Shown here piece after piece: positions 1-5,929 of a DNA stretch of 7,961 nt. The DNA is from an uncultured Acidimicrobiaceae bacterium (GTDB lineage Bacteria > Actinomycetota > Acidimicrobiia > Spongiisociales > UBA5794). The notes under the pieces were generated by a model. The model worked only from the letters and a program-made list of their open reading frames with translations. It was not told the DNA's origin and made no database searches. The translations under genes were made by a program, and so were the position numbers. The stretch lies in NCBI GenBank assembly GCA_947258635.1, contig CAMYJM010000095.1, positions 1-7,961 on the forward strand, in the 5' to 3' direction. Positions within the stretch are counted from its first letter, which is position 1, and every line of letters begins with the position of its first letter.

Positions 1-660
1 GGTGCCGTCGCCCGCGCCACCGACGTGCCGTTTCTGCTGGACGCCTGCCAGTCGGTCGGTCAGCTTCCCATCGACGTGGCGGCGATCGGCTGTGATTTCC
101 TCACGGCTACCGGGCGCAAGTTCCTCCGGGGCCCGCGGGGCACCGGCTTCCTGTACGTCACCGAGAGGAAGCTGGAGGAGATCGATCCGATCGTGATCGA
201 CGGGCACGCCGCCCCCTGGTCGTCTCGCAGCGGCTACGAGCTGCAGCCCGATGGGAGGCGGTTCGAGGTGTGGGAGCAGCACTTCGCCGGCAAGGTGGGC
301 CTGGCGGTTGCGGCCCGTTATGCCAAGGAGGTCGGCCTCGCCGCGTCGTGGGAACGCATCCGCCACCTCGCCTCCGGCTTGCGGCAGCGCCTGGCCGCCC
401 TTCCGGGGGTCACTGTGCACGACAGGGGAGCCGTTCAAGGCGGCATCGTGACGTTCACCGTCGACGGTGTCGCCTGCCGCGACGTGATGACACGCCTGCG
501 CCGTGAGGGCATCAACACCTCAGCGCCCCGAGTGGCCACCGCCCGCATCGACATGGAGGATCGAGGCCTGGCCGGCCTCGTCCGAGCGTCGGTGCACTAC
601 TTCAACACCGAAGAGGAACTCGACGCCGTGACCGCCGCCGTCGGCAGCTTGGAGCGATGA
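1..660 (+). CDS. Class V aminotransferase-fold PLP enzyme, C-terminal part (5' truncated by window)
   Basis: The frame is open from base 1, so the N-terminus lies outside the window; 219 residues are visible. Seen: LLDACQSVGQ (residues 12-21), in which the Asp normally pairs with the PLP pyridine nitrogen and the Gln contacts the cofactor ring, then ATGRKFLRGPRGTG (residues 36-49), where Lys40 is the expected Schiff-base lysine. This is the class V signature shared by cysteine desulfurases, isopenicillin-N epimerase-like proteins and EgtE-like enzymes. The lysine is preceded by Arg (GRK) where SufS/NifS-type enzymes usually have His. The rest is the small C-terminal domain. The substrate cannot be assigned: the active-site loop cysteine of desulfurases is not apparent, so a lyase, epimerase or aminotransferase role is more likely than a desulfurase one. 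It converges on the LCP gene with a 15-bp gap and no visible terminator. Family confidence is high, substrate unknown. Confidence 0.9.
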   Translation, partial: GAVARATDVPFLLDACQSVGQLPIDVAAIGCDFLTATGRKFLRGPRGTGFLYVTERKLEEIDPIVIDGHAAPWSSRSGYELQPDGRRFEVWEQHFAGKVGLAVAARYAKEVGLAASWERIRHLASGLRQRLAALPGVTVHDRGAVQGGIVTFTVDGVACRDVMTRLRREGINTSAPRVATARIDMEDRGLAGLVRASVHYFNTEEELDAVTAAVGSLER

Positions 661-675
661 ATGTCTCGGCATGCC

Positions 676-1647
676 TCAGCTGGGGAAGGGAAGCCCGGCC
701 CTGAAGGCTTCGAGGACCGCGGTGGCTTCCGGCTCGACCGGGACGACATAGGAGCGTTCCTCTGTAACGATCTTCACCGGAAGCGTCATCGCCTCGACGT
801 CCTTCGACCTCAGGCTCAGCGCGGCCCGGCCGAGCTCCACCATGACGCCGACCGTGAGTGACTCGTCTGCCGTGATGTGCTCGGCGACCGTCGAGGCGAA
901 ACCGGGCAGATTGAAGGCGTTGCCCTTCGATGTTGCCCGGTCGAACATCGCCAGCAGCACTTCCTGCTGGCGCTCGGTGCGGGCGATGTCGTTGTTGCCG
1001 ACCGATTTCCACCCGCCGTCCCGGAACTCCTGATAGGAACGGGAACGGGCATACGCCAGGGCCTGGGGGCCGCGGAGCAACTGGGTGCCGATATCGACGT
1101 TGAGTCCCGATTTCTCGTCGCGGGCAGGGTGATCGAACGTCATTGCCACACCGCCGAGCGCGTCGACTATCGCGGCAAACCCGGCGAAATCGATCTCTAC
1201 GTAGTTGTTGATCTGGACGTCGAGGTTGCGTCTCACCGTATCAACGAGGAGATCGGGTCCTCCCAACGCGAAAGCGGCATTGATTCTGTTGGTCGGGTGG
1301 CCCGGAATGTCCACTTTGAGGTCGCGAGGCAGGCTCAGTATCTGGGCGCGCTCGCCCGGCGTGAAGTGAACCAGCATGATGACGTCGGTGCGCGACCCGG
1401 AGAACTTGCCGAAGTTCCCCTCGAATTCATCCGGGAGGTTCTCCCGGCTGTCGGTGCCGACGATCAGGATGTTGCGCTGCCCGTCGGCCGGGTCGAGGTT
1501 GGCAACTTCCTGGCGTTCGACCTTCGAGCTGGTCCACAGCAGTAGTGCGATCGCGGCAAATACCGCGGCGACCCCGAGCATGAGGCCGATGAGGATGATT
1601 CTGCGGGCCCGATGGGCCCGGCGCGGCGGCGCGGAACGTGCGGTCAT
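676..1647 (-). CDS. LytR-CpsA-Psr (LCP) family cell-envelope protein
   Basis: LCP proteins transfer undecaprenyl-linked glycopolymers onto peptidoglycan (wall teichoic acid or arabinogalactan in known cases) at the outer face of the membrane. The 323-residue product has a basic N-terminus (PPRRAHRARR), one membrane segment at about residues 17-38, then the LCP domain: GTDSRE (Asp66), SRTDVI (residues 85-90), SLPRDLKVDIPG with Arg108, RINAAFALGG with Arg121, INNYVEIDF, GPQALAYARSR with Arg201 and Arg203, and RTERQQ. These are the conserved Asp/Arg residues that bind metal and pyrophosphate in the family. The ATG at 1647 is chosen because it gives a compact cytoplasmic tail; a GGAG lies about 11 nt upstream. 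An in-frame GTG at 1698 would add 17 residues and start inside the repeat patch. The gene lies downstream of ilvD on the same strand but is separated by the unusual repeat patch, so it may be transcribed independently. The polymer transferred is not known. Confidence 0.93.
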   Translation of the reverse strand: MTARSAPPRRAHRARRIILIGLMLGVAAVFAAIALLLWTSSKVERQEVANLDPADGQRNILIVGTDSRENLPDEFEGNFGKFSGSRTDVIMLVHFTPGERAQILSLPRDLKVDIPGHPTNRINAAFALGGPDLLVDTVRRNLDVQINNYVEIDFAGFAAIVDALGGVAMTFDHPARDEKSGLNVDIGTQLLRGPQALAYARSRSYQEFRDGGWKSVGNNDIARTERQQEVLLAMFDRATSKGNAFNLPGFASTVAEHITADESLTVGVMVELGRAALSLRSKDVEAMTLPVKIVTEERSYVVPVEPEATAVLEAFRAGLPFPS

Positions 1648-1698
1648 TGTGAGGGAGGCTCCAGGTATGGGTGCGGAACGGACGAGATAGTAATGCAC

Positions 1699-1789
1699 CT
1701 TCAGTAGTACTGAGTATCAACTACCCGGTATGCGGCCGGAAGGTCTTCCTCGATACTCACTACTCCTTTCTGAGTACTTGGTAGTTCTC
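1699..1789. repeat. Intergenic inverted-repeat patch between ilvD and the LCP gene
   Basis: This 91-bp gap is built from variants of an AGTA/GAGTATC word and is richer in A and T than its surroundings. On the plus strand AGTAGTACTGAGTATC (1703-1718) is matched in inverted orientation by GATACTCACTACT (1752-1764); the two differ by a 3-base insert (ACT). Nested between them is GGAAGGTCTTCC (1738-1749). TCAGTAGTACTGA (1701-1713) is itself a palindrome with 6-bp arms, AGTACT occurs twice (1706-1711 and 1773-1778), and AACTACC (1719-1725) pairs with GGTAGTT (1780-1786). There is no T-run, so it does not look like a classical intrinsic terminator. It could be a dispersed REP-like intergenic repeat, an operator array for the LCP gene, or an RNA processing or termination structure after ilvD. 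The sequence symmetry is seen directly; the role is not known. Confidence 0.65.
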
Positions 1790-3475
1790 CTACTCCTCGT
1801 CCGTCACGCAGCCCTCTGACGCCGACTTCACCGTCAGGCTGTAGCGGAACAGGGTCCCTTTGGACGCCTTCAACGGAGGTGCCTGCCAGGCGGCGCGGCG
1901 GCGGGCCAGCTCCTCGTCTGACAGGTCGACGGTGATCTTGCGGGCGACCGCATCGATGTCGATAGTGTCGCCGTTCTCCACCAGGGCGATGTTGCCGCCG
2001 GCCTGCGCCTCGGGGGTCAGATGGCCGACGATGAAGCCGTGTGACCCGCCGGAGAACCGGCCGTCCGTGAGCAGAGCAACGTCGTTGCCGAGCCCGGCTC
2101 CCATGATGGCCGACGTCGGGGTCAGCATCTCGGGCATGCCCGGGCCCCCTTTCGGCCCCACATATCGAATCACGATCACGTCCCCGGGCCCGATCTCGTT
2201 GCGTTCGAACGAGTGGATCATGTCCTCTTCGCCGTCGTACACCCTGGCGGTGCCCGTGAAACGGAGCCCCTCCTTGCCGGTGATCTTGGCGACGGCGCCA
2301 TCCGGGGCCAGGTTGCCCCGCATGATCGTGATGTGACCCGTCTCCTTGATCGGCTGTGACCAGGGGTGGACGACCCGCTGGCCTTCCGCGAGGCCGGGGA
2401 GGTTGGCCAGGTTCTCGGCCATCGTCCTTCCAGTCACGGTGAGGCAGTCGCCTTCGAGGACGCCCTGGTCGAGGAGCATCTTGAGGACGGCCGGAGTGCC
2501 GCCCACTTTGTGGAGGTCTTCCATGACGTACCGGCCGCTGGGCTTGAGGTCGGCGAGGAACGGAATCCGGTCGCTCACGTCCTGGAAGTCGTCGATGGTG
2601 AGCGGTACGCCGACCGATCGGGCCATCGCGATCAGGTGGAGCACCGCGTTGGTCGAGCCGCCGAGCGCCATTGTGATCACCATCGCGTTCTCGAAGGCGG
2701 CTCGGGTCATGATGTCGGCCGGCGTGATGTCGTTCTCCAGCAGGTTGCGGATGGCGGCCCCGGCGGCGAGACACTCGTCTTGTTTGGCCTGGCTGAGAGC
2801 CGGGCTCGACGAGCTGTACGGCAGGCTCATGCCGAGCGCCTCGATCGCCGACGCCATGGTGTTGGCCGTGTACATGCCGCCGCAGGCTCCCGGCCCGGGG
2901 CAGGCGTGGCGCACGATGTCGGTGCGCCTCTCCTCGTCGATGCGCTCGGCGAGCAGCTCGCCGTATGACTGGAAGGCCGACACGATATCGATCGGCTGGC
3001 CGGCCGCGTCGACGCCCGGCTGGATCGTGCCGCCGTAGATCATCAGCGATGGCCGGTTGACGCGGGCCATCGCCATGATCGATCCCGGCATGTTCTTGTC
3101 ACAGCCCGGGATCGAGATGTTGGCGTCGTACCACTGGGCGCCCATGACCGTCTCGATCGAGTCGGCGATCAGGTCCCGGCTCTGGAGGGAGTAGCGCATC
3201 CCGGCAGTGCCCATCGCCATGCCGTCCGACACGCCGATCGTGTTGAACCGCATGCCGATCATGCCCGCCTGGTCGACGCCCTCCTTGACCCTCGCGGCGA
3301 GCTGATCGAGGTGCATGTTGCACGAGTTGCCTTCGTACCACATGGAGGCGATCCCCACCTGGGCCTTGTCCATGTCGTCGGGAGTCAGCCCGGTGGCATA
3401 GAGCATGGCCTGGGATGCTCCCTGGACCGCGCTCTGGGTGATTCGCCTGCTGGTTTTGTTGATTGGTTCGGCCAT
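1790..3475 (-). CDS. ilvD: Dihydroxy-acid dehydratase (branched-chain amino acid biosynthesis)
   Basis: IlvD dehydrates 2,3-dihydroxy-isovalerate and 2,3-dihydroxy-3-methylvalerate to the 2-keto acid precursors of valine/leucine and isoleucine, in the cytoplasm. The 561-residue product has the family signatures in order: SCNMHLDQLA (Cys52), GCDKNMPGSIMAMAR (Cys125, Asp126, Lys127, the lysine being carbamylated for Mg binding in studied enzymes), GPGACGGMYTANTM (Cys198), LGGSTNAVLH (residues 271-280), and DGRFSGGSHG (residues 471-480, catalytic Ser475). Three cysteines of this spacing and the roughly 560-residue length match the shorter IlvD class found in actinobacteria, which carries a [2Fe-2S] cluster; the longer enterobacterial enzyme carries [4Fe-4S]. 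The start at ATG 3475 is supported by a TATGAT hexamer whose 3' end lies 6 nt upstream, implying a leaderless mRNA. It diverges from the dddP-like gene over an 89-bp region. No other ilv or leu gene is in the window. Confidence 0.98.
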   Translation of the reverse strand: MAEPINKTSRRITQSAVQGASQAMLYATGLTPDDMDKAQVGIASMWYEGNSCNMHLDQLAARVKEGVDQAGMIGMRFNTIGVSDGMAMGTAGMRYSLQSRDLIADSIETVMGAQWYDANISIPGCDKNMPGSIMAMARVNRPSLMIYGGTIQPGVDAAGQPIDIVSAFQSYGELLAERIDEERRTDIVRHACPGPGACGGMYTANTMASAIEALGMSLPYSSSSPALSQAKQDECLAAGAAIRNLLENDITPADIMTRAAFENAMVITMALGGSTNAVLHLIAMARSVGVPLTIDDFQDVSDRIPFLADLKPSGRYVMEDLHKVGGTPAVLKMLLDQGVLEGDCLTVTGRTMAENLANLPGLAEGQRVVHPWSQPIKETGHITIMRGNLAPDGAVAKITGKEGLRFTGTARVYDGEEDMIHSFERNEIGPGDVIVIRYVGPKGGPGMPEMLTPTSAIMGAGLGNDVALLTDGRFSGGSHGFIVGHLTPEAQAGGNIALVENGDTIDIDAVARKITVDLSDEELARRRAAWQAPPLKASKGTLFRYSLTVKSASEGCVTDEE

Positions 3476-3487
3476 GGACCGATCATA
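3476..3487 (-). promoter_or_regulatory. Leaderless -10 promoter element of ilvD
   Basis: On the minus strand TATGAT (3487-3482) differs from the -10 consensus at one position and is followed by 6 nt and then the ATG. The predicted transcription start coincides with the A of the start codon, and no Shine-Dalgarno sequence fits in between. No convincing -35 hexamer is seen at the usual distance. Confidence 0.65.
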
Positions 3488-3552
3488 GGTATTTCACGCG
3501 AATCGCGGTGCGAGCCGGGGCGAGGGCCAAGCCGGCCCGGCGACGATTCACG

Positions 3553-3564
3553 TATCCTGCCGGC
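3553..3564 (+). promoter_or_regulatory. Leaderless -10 promoter element of the dddP-like gene
   Basis: TATCCT (3553-3558) is followed by GCCGGC and then GTG at 3565, the same geometry as ilvD. This decides the start codon: the first in-frame start, at 3463, would overlap the ilvD start region and add 34 basic residues that do not resemble the family. The -35 region is GC-rich and has no clear match. Confidence 0.6.
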
Positions 3565-4875
3565 GTGACTTCCCGCCACTTCCCCAAGATCCGTTCCGGT
3601 CAGGCGCCCCCGCGGTGGCTGCTCGATCACACGGATCGCAATATGCATGCCCTGGGTCCCCGCCGGGAAACCCTCGCCGAGTGGGCGGCGGCCGGCCTGG
3701 AACTGCCCGACCTCGCCGCGATGCGCCGCTTCCGGCTGCGGCGCCTGCAAGCAGAACTGCAGCGCACCGAGGTTGACGGTGCTCTGCTCTATGACCCGCT
3801 GAACATTCGCTACGCGACCGACACCACGAACATGTCAGTGTGGACGATGCACAATGCGGTGCGGTACGTGTTCGTTGCAGCCGGCGGGCCGGTGGTCCTG
3901 TTCGAGTACTCCGATGGTGAGTTTCTGTCCGCTCATTCCGAGGTGATCGACGAGATCCGGCCGGCGACCTCTTTGGTGCCGTTCTACGTCGGTGATCGTA
4001 TCGATGAGATCGCGGGCAGGTGGGCCGATGAGATTCTCGAGCTAATCGATGATTCCTCCCGGTCGGGAAGCAGGCGGCTCGCCATTGACATGCTGAGCCT
4101 CGACGCCATACGGGCGCTCGAGAAGCGTGGCGTCGACCTGGTCAGCGGGCAGCGGCTGCTCGAGAACGCCAGGCTGGTCAAGGGCCCGGACGAGCTCAAG
4201 GCGATGCGATGCGCCGTCGACTCTTGCCAGCGAGATATCGACGAGATGCGGGCGATATTCGAGCCGGGTGTCACCGAGGTCGAGCTCTGGGCCAAGCTGC
4301 AGCAGGCCAACTTCCTCCGATTCGGCGAGTGGATCGAAACCAGACTGCTGGCGTCGGGCAACCGTACCAATCCCTGGTATCAGGAGGCGAGCCGCAAAGT
4401 GGTGGCGGCCGGCGAGATCATGGCTTTCGATACCGATCTCATCGGGGCGTACGGCATGTGCGTCGACATCAGCAGGTCGTGGCTCTGCGGCGGGGGGCGC
4501 CCCAACGCCAACCAGGCCGACGTCTACGCCCGGGCCCTCGAATCGATCGAGGCCAATATCCCGTTGTTCCAGGCCGGCGCCACCTATCGCGACATAACAG
4601 AGCGGTGCACGTACCCGGCGGTCGACGAATTCAACGGTTACACGGTTGTCGCTCACGGCGTGGGAATCTGCGACGAGTACCCGTCGATCTACATGCGGGA
4701 GCTGTGGGATCGCACCGGATTCGACGGAGTCGTCGAGGTGGGCAACGTGTTCGCCGTTGAGGCATTCGTCGGCCGCAGAGACGGTGGCGAAGGCATCAAG
4801 CTGGAGCAGCAGATCATCGTGACGGAGTCGGGCCCGGAACGCCTCGACAGCTACCCGATGGGCCTCGTGCGATGA
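3565..4875 (+). CDS. dddP: DddP-like M24-fold metalloenzyme, candidate DMSP lyase
   Basis: DddP cleaves dimethylsulfoniopropionate to dimethyl sulfide and acrylate, using an M24 (creatinase/Xaa-Pro peptidase) fold with a dinuclear metal site. Seen in this 436-residue product: an N-terminal EWAAAGLELPDLAAMRRFR block (residues 39-57) and DPLNIRYATDTTNM (77-90), both recalled as typical of DddP; GEWIETRLLASG (254-265); then the metal site FDTDLIGAYGMCVDISRSW with Asp289, Asp291 and Asp301; YTVVAHGVGICDEYP with Tyr359, His364 and Asp370; Glu399 in VEAFVG; and Glu414 in KLEQQ. The spacing matches the ligands recalled for Ruegeria DddP (D295, D297, D307, H371, E406, E421) and its catalytic Y366 and D377, with a constant offset of 6-7. 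The GTG at 3565 is chosen on promoter geometry. The gene lies 31 bp upstream of the selenoprotein gene. Related M24 proteins of unknown substrate exist, so the DMSP activity is inferred; the fold and metal site are secure. Confidence 0.8.
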   Translation: MTSRHFPKIRSGQAPPRWLLDHTDRNMHALGPRRETLAEWAAAGLELPDLAAMRRFRLRRLQAELQRTEVDGALLYDPLNIRYATDTTNMSVWTMHNAVRYVFVAAGGPVVLFEYSDGEFLSAHSEVIDEIRPATSLVPFYVGDRIDEIAGRWADEILELIDDSSRSGSRRLAIDMLSLDAIRALEKRGVDLVSGQRLLENARLVKGPDELKAMRCAVDSCQRDIDEMRAIFEPGVTEVELWAKLQQANFLRFGEWIETRLLASGNRTNPWYQEASRKVVAAGEIMAFDTDLIGAYGMCVDISRSWLCGGGRPNANQADVYARALESIEANIPLFQAGATYRDITERCTYPAVDEFNGYTVVAHGVGICDEYPSIYMRELWDRTGFDGVVEVGNVFAVEAFVGRRDGGEGIKLEQQIIVTESGPERLDSYPMGLVR

Positions 4876-4893
4876 GAGCCCCGATGTCACCGG

Positions 4894-4906
4894 TAAACTC
4901 GCCGGC
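4894..4906 (+). promoter_or_regulatory. Leaderless -10 promoter element of the selenoprotein gene
   Basis: TAAACT (4894-4899) is followed by CGCCGGC and then ATG at 4907. The gap between the dddP-like stop and this ATG is 31 bp and contains no Shine-Dalgarno match near the start, so a leaderless transcript is the simplest reading. The GCCGGC directly before the start codon is shared with the dddP-like gene. Confidence 0.55.
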
Positions 4907-5143
4907 ATGAAACTATCAATCGAGTACTGCGCGGCCTGAGGCTATACCGACCGTGCAGTTGGCATGGTCTCAGGCCTGCTCGAAGAATTCGAGCACAAGA
5001 TAGAAGGCATCACTCTCATTCCCAGCCGGGGCGGGGTGTTCGAAGTGATGGCCGACGACAAACTCATCTACAGCAAGAAGGAAACGGGTGAGCACGCCGA
5101 GTATGAAGATGCCGCCGGGCCGCTTCGTGAACTGCTTGCCTGA
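4907..5143 (+). CDS. SelW/Rdx-family selenoprotein with in-frame TGA (selenocysteine)
   Basis: Reading from ATG 4907, the frame meets TGA at codon 11 (4937-4939) and then stays open to TGA at 5141-5143, giving 78 residues. With the first TGA read as selenocysteine (U), the N-terminus is MKLSIEYCAAUGYTDRA, a CxxU motif (Cys8, Sec11) where Rdx-family (SelT/SelW/SelH) proteins have CxxC or CxxU after the first beta strand. Downstream, ITLIPSRGGVFEV (residues 35-47) and LIYSKKETGEHAE (53-65) match the rest of the compact thioredoxin-like Rdx fold. The length fits bacterial SelW-like proteins. The role is presumably thiol/selenol redox chemistry in the cytoplasm; the partner is unknown. A SECIS-like structure surrounds the TGA. 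It is preceded by the dddP-like gene (31 bp) and followed by the zinc-ribbon gene (36 bp). The alternative, a Cys-to-stop substitution or base error, is less likely given the hairpin and the intact downstream frame. The host must then encode SelA, SelB, SelC and SelD. Confidence 0.88.
4933..4976 (+). promoter_or_regulatory. Bacterial SECIS-like hairpin at the Sec codon
   Basis: GGCCTGAG (4933-4940), which includes the TGA, is a perfect reverse complement of CTCAGGCC (4969-4976). Inside it an upper stem can form from CCGAC (4947-4951) with GTTGG (4958-4962), containing one G-U pair and a 6-nt loop CGTGCA (4952-4957). The apical loop begins 13 nt after the TGA and has G at 4953 and 4955. This resembles the bacterial SECIS layout, where the UGA lies at or near the base and SelB contacts an apical loop containing G a short way downstream. 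The stem symmetry is direct; SelB recognition is inferred. Confidence 0.7.
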
Positions 5144-5166
5144 CCAGACTTGTCGCGCGGCACGGT

Positions 5167-5179
5167 TAGGCTCGCCGCC
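5167..5179 (+). promoter_or_regulatory. Leaderless -10 promoter element of the zinc-ribbon gene
   Basis: TAGGCT (5167-5172) is followed by CGCCGCC and then GTG at 5180, the same arrangement as at the selenoprotein gene. This supports the 5180 start over the in-frame upstream candidate near 5150. No -35 element at standard spacing is seen. Confidence 0.5.
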
Positions 5180-5371
5180 GTGAAGAACGGAACCAATGCC
5201 GCCGTCCTGGTGACAGATCTGCTCGCCGCCGACGGGCCGGCGGCCGCGATTGCCGAAGACTTCATCGCGGCCCGGTGCTCCGGGTGTGCCCGCCATGACG
5301 TGGACGACATGCGCTTCGGTGGCGAAGGCTACCTGTGCCCCCGCTGCGGCTCTGCCGCGGCCGATGGCTAG
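5180..5371 (+). CDS. 63-residue zinc-ribbon protein of unknown function
   Basis: The product has an Ala-rich N-terminal half likely to form a helix (residues about 5-32) and a four-cysteine C-terminal half, RCSGCARHD (Cys33, Cys36) and YLCPRCGS (Cys53, Cys56). The CxxC-16-CxxC spacing is typical of a small rubredoxin-like or zinc-ribbon knuckle that binds one zinc. I do not recognise the family. The GTG at 5180 is chosen because of the TAGGCT hexamer 7 nt upstream. It starts 36 bp after the selenoprotein gene, and its end overlaps the start of the lipoprotein gene by 8 bp, suggesting translational coupling. It could be a nucleic-acid or protein adaptor; nothing visible decides this. The compositional signature and paired CxxC motifs make it likely to be a real gene. 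Confidence 0.75.
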   Translation: MKNGTNAAVLVTDLLAADGPAAAIAEDFIAARCSGCARHDVDDMRFGGEGYLCPRCGSAAADG

Positions 5372-5846
5372 GGCCTACTCCGGAGGCTGCCGGCTTGCGC
5401 TGATGATGGCGTCGTTCCTTGCCCTGGTGTCGGCGAGTTGCTCTTCACAGCCGGCAGGCCCCACACTGGCCGATCTCCAAGGCGAGTCGATCCTCAGTGC
5501 CCGGATCGCCGGCCTGAGCAACGGCCGGCTCACCGCCGAGCGCGGCGGACCCAGCCCCATGGTCACCCAGCTGCACGACGTGACCGGCAACTGGGAAGCG
5601 GCCTCGGTGTCGCTGGCCCAAGCGGTGCAGGAGCACGGCTGGGGCGTCGAACTGATCAACTGCGTCGGAACTGGCAATGACGTCATCGCCAAGAAGCAGA
5701 TCGAGGGGCAATGGGTTCTGCTCGAGTCGGGAACCGGAACTCGGGGCGCCGGCATGATCCTACGAATCGATCCGGCGCAGCAGCCCCCCGAACCCCTTGC
5801 AGTCGAGGGCCGGTGTCCGCCGTCTCTGGTTGCGGCCGCTTCGTAG
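5364..5846 (+). CDS. Putative secreted lipoprotein, function unknown
   Basis: The 160-residue product starts MARAYSGGCRLAL, followed by a hydrophobic segment (residues about 11-24) and VSASC with Cys26, a plausible lipobox although Ser at the -3 position is not ideal. After cleavage Cys26 would be lipidated and the mature protein exposed outside the membrane. The mature part contains LADLQGESILSARIAG, VTGNWEAASVSLAQAVQEHGW, a GNDVIAKKQIEGQWVLLESG stretch and one pair of later cysteines (in INCVGTG and EGRCPP) that might form a disulfide. No family is recognised. ATG 5364 overlaps the preceding zinc-ribbon gene by 8 bp (ATG inside its last codons) and no ribosome-binding site is evident, consistent with coupling to that gene. 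In-frame ATGs at 5403 and 5406 are less likely because they shorten the signal peptide. Confidence 0.75.
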   Translation: MARAYSGGCRLALMMASFLALVSASCSSQPAGPTLADLQGESILSARIAGLSNGRLTAERGGPSPMVTQLHDVTGNWEAASVSLAQAVQEHGWGVELINCVGTGNDVIAKKQIEGQWVLLESGTGTRGAGMILRIDPAQQPPEPLAVEGRCPPSLVAAAS

Positions 5847-5929
5847 TCGCGCCTTCACGACGTCGCCACAACGAGCCACCGCGACGGGTGAGTTCCGCCC
5901 CTCCGCGATCGGCCGGCTTCTGAAGCTAC

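Noticed and set aside
1699..1789. CRISPR array or classical intrinsic terminator
   Set aside because: The repeated words are short, degenerate and inverted rather than regularly spaced direct repeats with spacers, and no T-run follows a GC-rich stem.
1701..2774. Long minus-strand open frame overlapping ilvD
   Set aside because: The translation is Arg/Gly/Pro-rich and featureless, and it lies in another frame of the strongly conserved ilvD gene; it is a high-GC shadow.
3463..3564. Upstream start of the dddP-like gene at 3463
   Set aside because: It would overlap the start of ilvD on the other strand and add a basic, unstructured extension; the TATCCT hexamer 6 nt before GTG 3565 points to the later start.
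3565..4875. Plain Xaa-Pro aminopeptidase annotation
   Set aside because: The fold is shared, but the N-terminal blocks and the Tyr359/Asp370 arrangement around His364 fit DddP better than aminopeptidase P or prolidase.
4042..4908. Long minus-strand open frame opposite the dddP-like gene
   Set aside because: No recognisable motifs, and the plus strand carries a fully conserved enzyme; open antisense frames are common in high-GC codon usage.
4937..4939. Reassignment of TGA as a general sense codon (Trp or Gly code)
   Set aside because: Several genes in the window, including the aminotransferase, LCP, dddP-like and LuxR genes, end at TGA where their families end, so TGA is a normal stop here and recoding must be local.
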